The notes: generated from the sequence alone by a model not told the origin. Positions 1 through 5,268 are shown, numbered from the stretch's first letter. The stretch is 5,268 nt of DNA from Boseongicola sp. SB0662_bin_57 (GCA_009839535.1 VXPN01000538.1:1-5268), one strand, 5' to 3'. Numbers and translations are program-made.

Positions 1-133
1 CATAGGTTGCCTGATTGAAGCCGTTCTGCGAGGCCGCGGCAAAGTAGGCGATCTTCCCCTCGGCATGAACCGCACCAGCATGTGCGCCAAGGCTCGCCGC
101 CAATGCCAAGAGCAAAGCTGCACGTCTATTCAT
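1..133 (-). CDS. ABC transporter periplasmic substrate-binding protein, N-terminal fragment
   Basis: The minus strand from ATG at 133 reads 44 codons and runs off the left edge, so only the N-terminus is visible. The start is MNRRAALLLALAASLGAHAG, a textbook Sec signal peptide: an Arg pair, a hydrophobic Leu/Ala core, then AVHA|EG with a V-x-A cleavage site after residue 24. The mature part begins with a short beta strand (KIAYFAAASQ) followed by NGFNQATY. This resembles the first strand and ligand-facing loop of sugar-type periplasmic binding proteins (RbsB-like, Peripla_BP_4). The role would be ligand capture for an ABC importer whose other genes should lie left of the window. A ribosome binding site AGGGAG (146 to 141) sits 7 nt before the ATG. 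The gene is divergent from the GntR regulator, a common arrangement for a regulator and its target. The export signal is well supported; the exact family and ligand cannot be fixed from 44 residues. Confidence 0.72.
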   Translation of the reverse strand, partial: MNRRAALLLALAASLGAHAGAVHAEGKIAYFAAASQNGFNQATY

Positions 134-138
134 GATGA

Positions 139-146
139 CTCTCCCT
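139..146 (-). promoter_or_regulatory. Ribosome binding site of the substrate-binding protein gene
   Basis: Read on the minus strand this is AGGGAGAG. It lies 5 to 7 nt before the ATG at 133, a strong purine-rich Shine-Dalgarno match that fixes this start codon. Confidence 0.7.
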
Positions 147-178
147 TTCTGCGTGGTTGCTGATATCGATCAAACTCG

Positions 179-197
179 TTATGCAAACATTATGCAA
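179..197 (+). repeat. Two TTATGCAA direct repeats at 11-bp spacing (candidate operator)
   Basis: TTATGCAA occurs at 179-186 and again, identical, at 190-197. The start-to-start distance is 11 bp, close to one helical turn, so both copies face the same side of the DNA. Each copy contains the palindromic core TGCA. The position midway between divergent genes fits a binding site for the adjacent GntR-family protein, but the sequence does not match the usual FadR-type palindrome closely. The operator role is inference. Confidence 0.45.
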
Positions 198-223
198 CAT
201 GGAATTGCCTTGCCGCAGCATTC

Positions 224-229
224 GGAGAG
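224..229 (+). promoter_or_regulatory. Ribosome binding site choosing GTG 237 for the regulator
   Basis: GGAGAG at 224-229 lies 7 nt before GTG at 237. The in-frame ATGs at 132, 135 and 192 lack a comparable purine tract, and the first two lie in the start region of the divergent gene. GTG 261 also has a weaker AGAAAG upstream and remains a second choice. Confidence 0.55.
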
Positions 230-236
230 CCAGAGA

Positions 237-959
237 GTGATCGATATCGAAGAAAGTCCCGTGACCGAGCAGAAGCGTCGCGGTGCACTTCTGGTCTACG
301 AAGCGTTGCGGGACGACATTCTTTGGCTAAGGATCGAGCCTGGCCAGGCGATCGACGAAGTTGCCCTTGCACGACGGTTCAAGACGTCGCGGACCCCGAT
401 TCGCGAGGCGCTCCTGCTCCTGCACGGCGATTGGCTCGTGCAGTTCCTGCCGAACCGCACGAGCATCGTCGCGCCGCTGACACTGAACAATGCGGGTGAT
501 TACTTCGACAGCCACCTCGTGCTGGCGCGCATGGCGGCACGAGCTGCAGCACTCTCCAGGCGCGCTGATCGCGGGTCCATGCTTTCGCTGCACCGGACAT
601 TCGAGAAGGCGATGTCCGATGGAGCCTGGGAGCAAGCGTTCCGGACTTCGCTCAAGCTGCACCGCACGCTCGCCCGGCTGACTGGGAACATATTCTTGAT
701 TCGCTACTTCACGCACAGTCTGGATGCCGGCATGCGCACCAAGATCCTGTTCTACTTTCCCAAGCTGGATGCCGGGGAACGAACAAGGGCGGGCGTACTG
801 CTTGAAGCCCTGATCAAGGCCGTGGTCTCGGGCGATGCCGATGCTGGCGACGACGCGATGAAGGCGCTGGTCGTGCACGAAATCGGTGTCATTCTCAGAT
901 CGCTTCATCCCGCCTTCGGCGACAGGATGGATTTGGCGGTCGGGGAGTTCTCGACGTGA
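237..959 (+). CDS. GntR-family transcriptional regulator, FadR/FCD subfamily
   Basis: From GTG 237 the product is 240 residues, normal for the FadR group. Residues about 14-81 form the winged helix-turn-helix: VYEALRDDI, a wing-leading segment RIEPGQAIDEVALARRF, then the recognition helix SRTPIREAL (51-59), a near-perfect GntR signature. The rest is an all-helical FCD ligand domain, recognisable from SLKLHRTLARLTGN, the family's usual D-x-x-F-H...N segment, and VVSGDADAG. It should act as a ligand-responsive repressor of neighbouring catabolic and transport genes. The usual FCD metal ligands are poorly kept: the Asp is Ser138, a His position is Leu189, and the last His (214) appears one helical turn later than normal, leaving only His142 clearly in place. 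The gene is divergent from the binding-protein gene and overlaps the peptidase gene by 4 nt (GTGA), so it is probably autoregulated. The effector is unknown. A longer form from ATG 132 (275 residues) is possible but less likely. Confidence 0.9.
   Translation: MIDIEESPVTEQKRRGALLVYEALRDDILWLRIEPGQAIDEVALARRFKTSRTPIREALLLLHGDWLVQFLPNRTSIVAPLTLNNAGDYFDSHLVLARMAARAAALSRRADRGSMLSLHRTFEKAMSDGAWEQAFRTSLKLHRTLARLTGNIFLIRYFTHSLDAGMRTKILFYFPKLDAGERTRAGVLLEALIKAVVSGDADAGDDAMKALVVHEIGVILRSLHPAFGDRMDLAVGEFST
942..947 (+). promoter_or_regulatory. Ribosome binding site of the M24 peptidase gene
   Basis: GGGGAG lies inside the end of the regulator gene, 8 nt before GTG 956. It supports this GTG as the start and a translationally coupled operon. 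Confidence 0.6.
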
Positions 960-2053
960 CGGACTTCTCCAATCGGCGGACACGCGCCGCCCTGCTCGCC
1001 CGAGAGGCGGGGTTCAGCGCGCTCGCGTTTGTGCCAGGCCCTAATTTCCGCTATCTGACCGGGCTCGAGTTTCACCTGATGGAGCGGCCGACGGTCCTCT
1101 TGCTCACTGCCGAAGGCAGGGTTCTCGCAATCATGCCGGAACTCGAACGTTCGAGGTGGCGCGAGGCCTTCCCCGAAGCCAGGACATTTTTCTGGCAGGA
1201 TTGCGAGGGCTATGCGGAGGCGTTTCGCGAGCTTGCCGCGACGCTCGCCGGTCCGGTCGGGGTCGAGGGCATGCGGATGCGCGTGTTCGAGTTCGAGGCG
1301 CTCCGCTCGCATTTGCCGCAAGGCGCCGTGGTCGATGCCGAGCCAGCATTGGCCAAGCTCCGGATTTGCAAGGACCGAGAGGAAATCGTTGCCCTGCGCC
1401 ATGCTGTCGCGATCAGTGAGGCCGCGTTGGATGAGCAGCTGGAGATGGCTGGAGCGGGCGATAGTGAAGTCGAGATTGTCGCGCGTCTGAAACAGGCAAT
1501 GCTCGCGCGGGGAGCAGAGGGTTTCGCCTTTGATCCAATCGTCCTTTCTGGCCCGAAGAGCGCAGACCCGCACGGAGCTCCCGGCAACAGGACCGTCGCG
1601 CCGGGCGAGCCGCTCCTTGTCGATTTCGGTGCATCGTGGGGCGGCATGAACGCCGACATCACCCGAACCTTTTTCTGCAAGCACGTGCCGGAGAGTTCGC
1701 GTGCCATTTACGATACCGTGCTTGCAGCCAACGCCCGCGGCAGGGAGGTCGTCGGCCCGGGCATAGCTTGCGACAGTGTCGACAGGGAGACTACGGCAGT
1801 GCTGTCCGAATCGCCTTTCGCGGAAATGATCAGGCACAAGACCGGACACGGCCTAGGGCTCGATGTACATGAGGCGCCGCACGTGATGGTTGGAAACGAG
1901 ATGCCGCTGGCAGCGGGCATGGTGGTGACCATCGAGCCAGGTCTCTACAGGTCGGGCGAGCTCGGCGTCCGGATCGAGGACAACGTCTTGATCACAGAAG
2001 AAGGTGCGGAATGCCTGACCCGATTCCCGCGTGAGGTGCAGTGCTTTGGATGA
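956..2053 (+). CDS. M24-family metallopeptidase (Xaa-Pro peptidase/prolidase-like)
   Basis: The product is 365 residues, the usual size for PepQ-type Xaa-Pro dipeptidases. Residues about 1-130 are the creatinase-type N-terminal domain (PGPNFRYLTGLEFH near 28-40), and about 140-360 are the pita-bread catalytic domain. All five dinuclear metal ligands of the family are present: Asp223 (LVDFGA), Asp234 (ADITRT), His298 (HKTGHGLGL), Glu327 (TIEPG) and Glu341 (GVRIEDNV). Also present are His206 (DPHG), His294, His305 (DVHE) and Arg339, matching the substrate and proton-shuttle positions known from aminopeptidase P. It is therefore probably an active cytoplasmic hydrolase and not a metal-free creatinase. 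Related M24 enzymes also cleave non-peptide substrates (creatine, ectoine), so the substrate is open. In this locus it may release or trim an N-methylated amino-acid derivative; that is inference. The GTG start overlaps the regulator stop by 4 nt, and the 3' end overlaps the GAF gene. Confidence 0.9.
   Translation: MTDFSNRRTRAALLAREAGFSALAFVPGPNFRYLTGLEFHLMERPTVLLLTAEGRVLAIMPELERSRWREAFPEARTFFWQDCEGYAEAFRELAATLAGPVGVEGMRMRVFEFEALRSHLPQGAVVDAEPALAKLRICKDREEIVALRHAVAISEAALDEQLEMAGAGDSEVEIVARLKQAMLARGAEGFAFDPIVLSGPKSADPHGAPGNRTVAPGEPLLVDFGASWGGMNADITRTFFCKHVPESSRAIYDTVLAANARGREVVGPGIACDSVDRETTAVLSESPFAEMIRHKTGHGLGLDVHEAPHVMVGNEMPLAAGMVVTIEPGLYRSGELGVRIEDNVLITEEGAECLTRFPREVQCFG
2033..2038 (+). 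promoter_or_regulatory. Ribosome binding site favouring TTG 2046 for the GAF gene
   Basis: GAGGTG at 2033-2038 lies 7 nt before TTG 2046. The alternative in-frame GTG at 2031 has no purine tract before it and would put this signal inside the coding sequence. Confidence 0.5.
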
Positions 2054-2528
2054 TCTGCTCGACAATCTCGACGCGCTGAGCACGGCGACGCCAGACGACC
2101 TCTTCCGGCGCGTGGAAGAAATGTGCGAAGCACTGGTCGGCGTCAAACTCTTTACCTGCTCCCGATTCGATCTGGTCGCACGTACTGCCGAGCGGGTCTA
2201 TACGAGCGACGAGGAGGCCTATCCCCGGACCGGCCTGAAGGAAATCGTTCCAAACCGATGGACGGACATCGTCCTGGACCGGCGCGAACCTTTCCTCGCG
2301 GCGAGCATCGATGAGCTGCGCGATGTCTTTCCCGATCACGAAAAGATCGAAGCGCTGGGTCTTGGCGCCGTGATCAACCAGCCGGTCCATGACCGTAACC
2401 GGTTCCTCGGGACGATCAACCTCCTGAACGTGAATGGGCATTACTCGGAGGAGAGTCTCCCGCCATTGCGGCGCGTCCGTCGACCTGCAGCCCTTGCATT
2501 CCTGAGCCAAATCCGGCCTGCAGAGTGA
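2046..2528 (+). CDS. Single-domain GAF protein
   Basis: From TTG 2046 the product is 160 residues, almost entirely one GAF domain. A helix (about 1-30, DDLLDNLDAL...LFRRVEEM) is followed by the strand LFTCSRFD, then the segment RVYTSDEEAYPRTGLKEI...W, the helix SIDELRDVFPDHEKIEALGLG, and the strand pair AVINQPVHDRNRFLGTINLLNV ending in HYSEE. This pattern (YTS...YP..G.K...W, F.DH..I..LG, N.PV, LGT.NLL) recurs in small GAF proteins that sit alone beside proteobacterial catabolic genes. No output domain (kinase, HTH, cyclase) is attached, so it is either a small ligand-binding sensor/partner or a GAF-fold enzyme; the sequence does not say which. It overlaps the peptidase stop by 8 nt, so the two are likely translationally coupled. 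If GTG 2031 is used, the protein is 165 residues. The gene is certain, the function is not. Confidence 0.82.
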   Translation: MDDLLDNLDALSTATPDDLFRRVEEMCEALVGVKLFTCSRFDLVARTAERVYTSDEEAYPRTGLKEIVPNRWTDIVLDRREPFLAASIDELRDVFPDHEKIEALGLGAVINQPVHDRNRFLGTINLLNVNGHYSEESLPPLRRVRRPAALAFLSQIRPAE

Positions 2529-2603
2529 ACTCGGGAATTCACTGCGCCAGATTGGTCCAGGCCTCCAGCAAGGAGAGGATCTTGTCCTGCAGCGCGCCGT
2601 ACC
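2529..2603. other. Convergent intergenic gap with no clear terminator
   Basis: This gap separates the stops of the GAF gene (plus) and the methyltransferase gene (minus). A weak CTCC...GGAG hairpin is visible near 2555-2567, without a following T run on either strand. A stronger GGCGG/TGCT/CCGCC stem-loop (2614-2627) lies just inside the methyltransferase 3' end, also without a T run. Either transcript may end here by another mechanism, or the two may overlap. A 22-codon minus-strand frame also crosses the gap (TTG 2607 to TGA 2539) but is not convincing as a gene. Confidence 0.4.
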
Positions 2604-4124
2604 TCAACTCACCGGCGGTGCTCCGCCCTCGGCCGTGCGCCTGGCAATGAAGTCCCGCATTTCCGCGATGCGACCATCGGCGACTTCGGGGGCCCTGAAT
2701 TCCGTGAGAACCTGTTTCCAGACCTTGGTTGCGCGGGCCGTGGCGTCCTGTGCGCCACGCTCGTTCCACGTTCCGAAGTTCGCGTAGTCGTGAACCAGGG
2801 GTTCGTAGAATTCGGTGCGGTATCGAGCCATCGTCTGGGCTGCCGAGAAGAAATGTCCGCTGGGCGCGACTTCCGCTAGTGCATCGAATCCGATCTCGTC
2901 CGTTCCGGCCCGGCCGCCTGCGCAGAGTTCCGCGATCATGTTCAGGATCTCGACGTCCGTCACGAGCTTTTCGTAGGACACCGTCAGGCCGCCCTCCAGC
3001 CAGCCAGCGGCGTGAATGATGACTGTGGCACCCGCCAGCAGGCAGCCCCAGAGACCCAACTGGTTCTCGTTTGCGGCCTGCACGTCGTTGAGATTGGCCG
3101 CAGAACCTGCAGCTGAGCGCCAGGGCAGGCCTGTCAATCTCGCGAGTTGCCCCGCCGCCAGTGACGCCTGGAAATGCGCGGGCGTTCCGAAGGCGGGTGA
3201 TCCGGATCTCATGTCGACATTCGATGTGAAGGTGCCGTAGCAGACTGGCGCACCCGGTCTCGCAAGCTGGGTCAGCGTGATCGCGGCCAGCGCCTCGGCA
3301 TGGGAAAGCGTGATCGATCCTGCGACGGTGATCGGTGCCATCGCGCCCATCAACGTGAATGGCGTGACGATCGACATCTGTCCGTTTCGCGCGAAGTCGA
3401 TCAGCCCCTGCGCCATCGGAACGTCCAAAGTGCGCGGACTGTTGGTGTTGACGATCGTGTAACAGTGGGGCTCGGCCTGAAACGCGCTGTCGGAAAGGCC
3501 CCGAAAGCCCGCCAGCATCTCAAAGCTGTCCAGAGCCTGCGGCGTGCCGCGCGAGAAGACGAAGGGGAACTTGTCGGACAGGGTGAGCTGCGCCTCTAGC
3601 GTGAAATAGTGCCGGACGTGCGTTTCCACGTCCTGCGGCTCGATCAGCGGCGGCAGCATCTGGAGCACGTCGTAGTGATGCGTGAGCTGGATCAGTTCGC
3701 GAAAGTCCCGCGCCGATCCCGGGCGACGGCCACGTTCAAGGTCGGTCGCATGCGGCGCGCCCGCGCCCGGCTGAAACACCAGCCGTCCCAGTTCAAGCAC
3801 CACGTCCCGGTCGCGCGAGCCGGCCCGGCAGGTGATGGATCGGGGTGCGGAAGCCAGCGCCGCCTCGACCATTTCGCGGCCAATATGGACCATCTCGTTC
3901 ACGACGCGTGCGCCGCCCGTCCGGAAGATCTCCCTCGCCTCGGGCAGGAGCACCTTGATCCCGAGCTCCTCCAGTGCGCGAAGGGCGGTTGCATGCATGT
4001 CGGCGACCTCTTCGGCCCCGAAGAGGTCCATGACCGGGAACGGGTTGCGGAGGTCCCTGTAGTTGACGTCGCGCCTCGGCCGGGCTCCGGCCGTGGGCGA
4101 TGACCGGCCCGTTCGTCGCGCCAT
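2604..4124 (-). CDS. MttB-superfamily (trimethylamine methyltransferase-like) corrinoid methyltransferase, non-pyrrolysine type
   Basis: The product is 506 residues, full length for COG5598/MttB-type TIM-barrel methyltransferases. Family features in order: the N-terminal helix MHATALRALEELGIKVL (43-59), DLERGRRPGSARDFRELIQLTHHYDVLQML (128-157) read as the entry to the barrel, TPFTLMGAMAPITVAGS (254-270), the YGTFTSNVDMRSGSPAFGTP segment (296-315), the DVQAANE region (347-353), AAGWLEGGLTVSYEKLV (372-388), and the usual ending DFIARRTAEGGAPP. The family moves a methyl group from an amine or betaine to a corrinoid protein. The frame is open throughout with no internal TAG, so this is the non-pyrrolysine branch, which includes glycine betaine, proline betaine and carnitine methyltransferases. 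The substrate cannot be chosen from sequence alone. The ATG at 4124 shares one base with the upstream stop (TGATG), indicating coupling to the FAD/GcvT gene; its own Shine-Dalgarno is weak (AGGGCG, 11 nt upstream). No corrinoid protein gene is present in the window. Confidence 0.92.
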   Translation of the reverse strand: MARRTGRSSPTAGARPRRDVNYRDLRNPFPVMDLFGAEEVADMHATALRALEELGIKVLLPEAREIFRTGGARVVNEMVHIGREMVEAALASAPRSITCRAGSRDRDVVLELGRLVFQPGAGAPHATDLERGRRPGSARDFRELIQLTHHYDVLQMLPPLIEPQDVETHVRHYFTLEAQLTLSDKFPFVFSRGTPQALDSFEMLAGFRGLSDSAFQAEPHCYTIVNTNSPRTLDVPMAQGLIDFARNGQMSIVTPFTLMGAMAPITVAGSITLSHAEALAAITLTQLARPGAPVCYGTFTSNVDMRSGSPAFGTPAHFQASLAAGQLARLTGLPWRSAAGSAANLNDVQAANENQLGLWGCLLAGATVIIHAAGWLEGGLTVSYEKLVTDVEILNMIAELCAGGRAGTDEIGFDALAEVAPSGHFFSAAQTMARYRTEFYEPLVHDYANFGTWNERGAQDATARATKVWKQVLTEFRAPEVADGRIAEMRDFIARRTAEGGAPPVS

Positions 4125-5268
4125 CAGCCGCGCATCGCCCTGCCGTCCGGGTCGTAGGGCGATTGCGGGATCACCCTTGCCGCACGCTCCACGCCGACCA
4201 CATGAACCGCGAGCTCGGAACCTTCCATCGCAACGTCACGATTGATCATGGCCATTGCCAGCGACTTTCCGACAGTGTGGCCATAGCCGCCCGACGTGAC
4301 AAATCCGACCAGGTTCCCGTCCTGCCAAACCGGCTCGTAGCCGCTTGCGTCGGCGTCTGTCGCATCGACTTCCAGCGTCACGACCTTTCGGTCCGGACCG
4401 CTGCCGTCGCGCTCCGCGACGGCGGCTTCGCGTCCGATGAACGCGCCCTTGTCCCAGGCGATCCAGCGGTCCATGCCGGTTTCGCCAGGCGTATAGTCCT
4501 GCCGGAATTCCGCGGACCAGATGCCGAACGACTTCTCGAGCCTGAGCGACAGCATCGCGTTGAACCCGTATTCCTGAAGGCCGCTCGCCTTGCCTGCCTC
4601 GATCAGCATGCGCCGCAGCATCACATGATCGCCAATTCGGCAGTTGATTTCATATCCCAGTTCGCCGGCCACCGACATTCGCGCAACCCGTGTGCCGGCC
4701 AGGCCGACGTCCAGCCTTGCGCAACCCATGAAGGGAATGCCGCCGATGTCGTCGTGCACGACCTCTTGCAGCACCTTTCGCGAATTTGGCCCCGTCAGGG
4801 CGAAGCCGGCAACCTCCTCGCCGAGATCGCGGACATGGACGCCTTCGGTCAGGTGGTCCCTGAACCATCGCATGTGCCATGCGCGGAGGTAGTAGGACCC
4901 CATGATCCACCAGGTCCCGTCACCCCAGTTCAGCAACGTCAGGTCGCCCTTGAGGCGACCGGTTCCGGACAGCATTGGCGCAAGCCGCGCCTGTCCCGGG
5001 CCAGGAAGCCTGGACGCCAAGAGGCTGTCGAGCCACGTCTCTGCATTCGGCCCCGAGACCTCGTAGCGCGAGAACCCCGTGATATCGACCATGCCGACAT
5101 TCGTGCGCACGTTCTTGCACTCGGCGGCCACGATGCCGTGCGCGTTCGAGCGCTTGAGCGTCAGGTTTTCGGCAAAGTCCTCCGACGGCGCGAAGTATAG
5201 CGGCGCTTCCAGGTCCCAGCTCACGCCCCAGCGGCAGCCTGCCTGCGTCATCGCGTCATGCGCTGGCG
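4124..5268 (-). CDS. FAD-dependent oxidoreductase with GcvT-like domain (dimethylglycine/sarcosine dehydrogenase-like), C-terminal part
   Basis: The frame stays open to the right edge: codons PAHDA precede the Met at 5251, and no ribosome binding site precedes that Met, so it is almost certainly internal. About 380 residues are visible. Numbered from that Met, GWxx-like segment CRWGVSWDLEAPLYFAP (6-22) matches the linker after the FAD domain in dimethylglycine/sarcosine dehydrogenases. The aminomethyltransferase fold follows: RSNAHGIVAAECKNVRTNVGMVDITGFSRYEVSGP (34-68), RLKGDLT with the folate-type Asp103, GELGYE (196-201), LRLEK (236-240), TPGETGMDRWI and DKGAFIGREA (267-276). The GcvT C-terminal barrel comes last (YEPVWQDGNLVGFVTSGGYGHTVGKSLA, 305-332). 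The family oxidatively removes N-methyl groups, feeding electrons to FAD and the one-carbon unit to tetrahydrofolate. It is first in the visible minus-strand operon and coupled to the MttB-like gene by TGATG. A stand-alone GcvT-like subunit is the less likely alternative. The FAD domain itself is inferred. Confidence 0.88.
   Translation of the reverse strand, partial: PAHDAMTQAGCRWGVSWDLEAPLYFAPSEDFAENLTLKRSNAHGIVAAECKNVRTNVGMVDITGFSRYEVSGPNAETWLDSLLASRLPGPGQARLAPMLSGTGRLKGDLTLLNWGDGTWWIMGSYYLRAWHMRWFRDHLTEGVHVRDLGEEVAGFALTGPNSRKVLQEVVHDDIGGIPFMGCARLDVGLAGTRVARMSVAGELGYEINCRIGDHVMLRRMLIEAGKASGLQEYGFNAMLSLRLEKSFGIWSAEFRQDYTPGETGMDRWIAWDKGAFIGREAAVAERDGSGPDRKVVTLEVDATDADASGYEPVWQDGNLVGFVTSGGYGHTVGKSLAMAMINRDVAMEGSELAVHVVGVERAARVIPQSPYDPDGRAMRG

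Larger units (their letters stand above)
134..236. promoter_or_regulatory. Divergent promoter/operator region between binding-protein gene and GntR regulator
   Basis: About 100 bp separate the two divergent starts, and its centre (about 160 to 206) is visibly richer in A and T than the flanking genes. It contains two TTATGCAA direct repeats (179-186, 190-197) and one arm of an 11-bp inverted repeat (162-172; the other arm overlaps the regulator's start). On the minus strand, CATAAT (194 to 189) resembles a -10 element, but no convincing -35 lies 16 to 18 nt upstream of it. On the plus strand, TTGCTG (157-162) could be a -35, but the hexamer 17 nt later (TATGCA) is poor. I infer that both promoters and the regulator's operator are here; exact promoter positions are not supported. 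Confidence 0.5.
162..248. repeat. 11-bp perfect inverted repeat flanking the intergenic region
   Basis: GATATCGATCA at 162-172 is the exact reverse complement of TGATCGATATC at 238-248. The arms are 65 bp apart, bracket the direct repeats, and the right arm overlaps the proposed GTG start of the regulator. Such an arrangement could serve two regulator dimers or a loop. The right arm is also coding, and the motif is built of short self-complementary words (GATATC, ATCGAT), so coincidence cannot be excluded. Confidence 0.35.

Noticed and set aside
132..236. N-terminal extension of the regulator from ATG 132
   Set aside because: It would overlap the start of the divergent signal-peptide gene and span the whole control region. 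The extra residues do not resemble the family, and GTG 237 has a much better ribosome binding site.
327..983. Minus-strand open frame of about 218 codons opposite the GntR gene
   Set aside because: It is a shadow of the regulator, which shows an intact GntR helix-turn-helix on the plus strand.
905..1849. Minus-strand open frame of about 314 codons opposite the M24 gene
   Set aside because: The plus strand encodes a complete M24 catalytic site here. The antisense translation has no family features and low-quality composition.
2539..2607. Minus-strand 22-codon frame (TTG 2607 to TGA 2539) after the methyltransferase stop, peptide with an amphipathic helix look
   Set aside because: It has a poor start context, no well-spaced ribosome binding site and no known family. 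The methyltransferase already ends with its family-typical C-terminus, so a frameshifted tail is not needed.
2614..2627. GGCGG/CCGCC stem-loop as a terminator
   Set aside because: The stem is only 5 bp, lies inside the methyltransferase coding sequence and lacks a T run on either strand.
2604..4124. Pyrrolysine-containing MttB
   Set aside because: The coding frame is uninterrupted and ends in TGA, so no in-frame amber codon exists to be decoded as pyrrolysine.
4100..5200. Plus-strand open frame of about 366 codons opposite the FAD/GcvT gene
   Set aside because: It is a high-GC antisense shadow. Its translation is Arg/His/Pro-rich with no recognisable family, while the minus strand carries clear GcvT motifs over the same bases.
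1..5268. CRISPR arrays, insertion sequences, tRNA/rRNA genes, phage or toxin-antitoxin genes
   Set aside because: No repeat-spacer pattern, terminal inverted repeats, transposase motifs or RNA-gene signatures were seen; almost all bases are explained by five catabolism- or regulation-type genes and a transporter fragment.

Overview
This is a GC-rich window with dense short-overlap operons, a FadR-type GntR regulator, a small orphan GAF protein, and an MttB-superfamily gene next to a dimethylglycine-dehydrogenase-like gene. That gene set suggests an alphaproteobacterium, perhaps of the Rhizobiales or Rhodobacterales type. This placement is inference from gene content and base composition; no rRNA or other phylogenetic marker is present.

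Layout: (1) The left edge holds the first 44 codons of a minus-strand periplasmic substrate-binding protein with a clear signal peptide. (2) A relatively AT-rich divergent intergenic region of about 100 bp follows, with two perfect TTATGCAA direct repeats 11 bp apart and an 11-bp perfect inverted repeat. It is a good candidate operator/promoter region. (3) A plus-strand unit follows: a GntR/FCD regulator (best start GTG 237), an M24 Xaa-Pro-peptidase-like enzyme (GTG 956, 4-nt overlap with the regulator), and a single-domain GAF protein (best start TTG 2046, 8-nt overlap). (4) A 75-bp convergent gap has no obvious strong terminator. (5) A minus-strand unit is read from the right edge: the C-terminal part of an FAD-dependent oxidoreductase with a GcvT-like folate-binding domain (N-terminus outside the window), then a full MttB-family (non-pyrrolysine) methyltransferase, joined by a 1-nt TGATG overlap.

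How it may work together: the minus-strand pair looks like an N-demethylation module. The MttB homologue would take a methyl group from a quaternary or tertiary amine (a betaine-like compound) to a corrinoid protein. The dimethylglycine/sarcosine-dehydrogenase-like enzyme would oxidatively remove further N-methyl groups and pass the one-carbon unit to tetrahydrofolate. The M24 enzyme could release or trim the substrate, the periplasmic protein could belong to its importer, and the GntR protein could sense it. The substrate is unknown. No corrinoid protein or reductive activator gene lies in the window. Nothing points to a defence, CRISPR, phage or insertion-sequence system; the most interesting content is this uncharacterised catabolic locus and its divergent control region.
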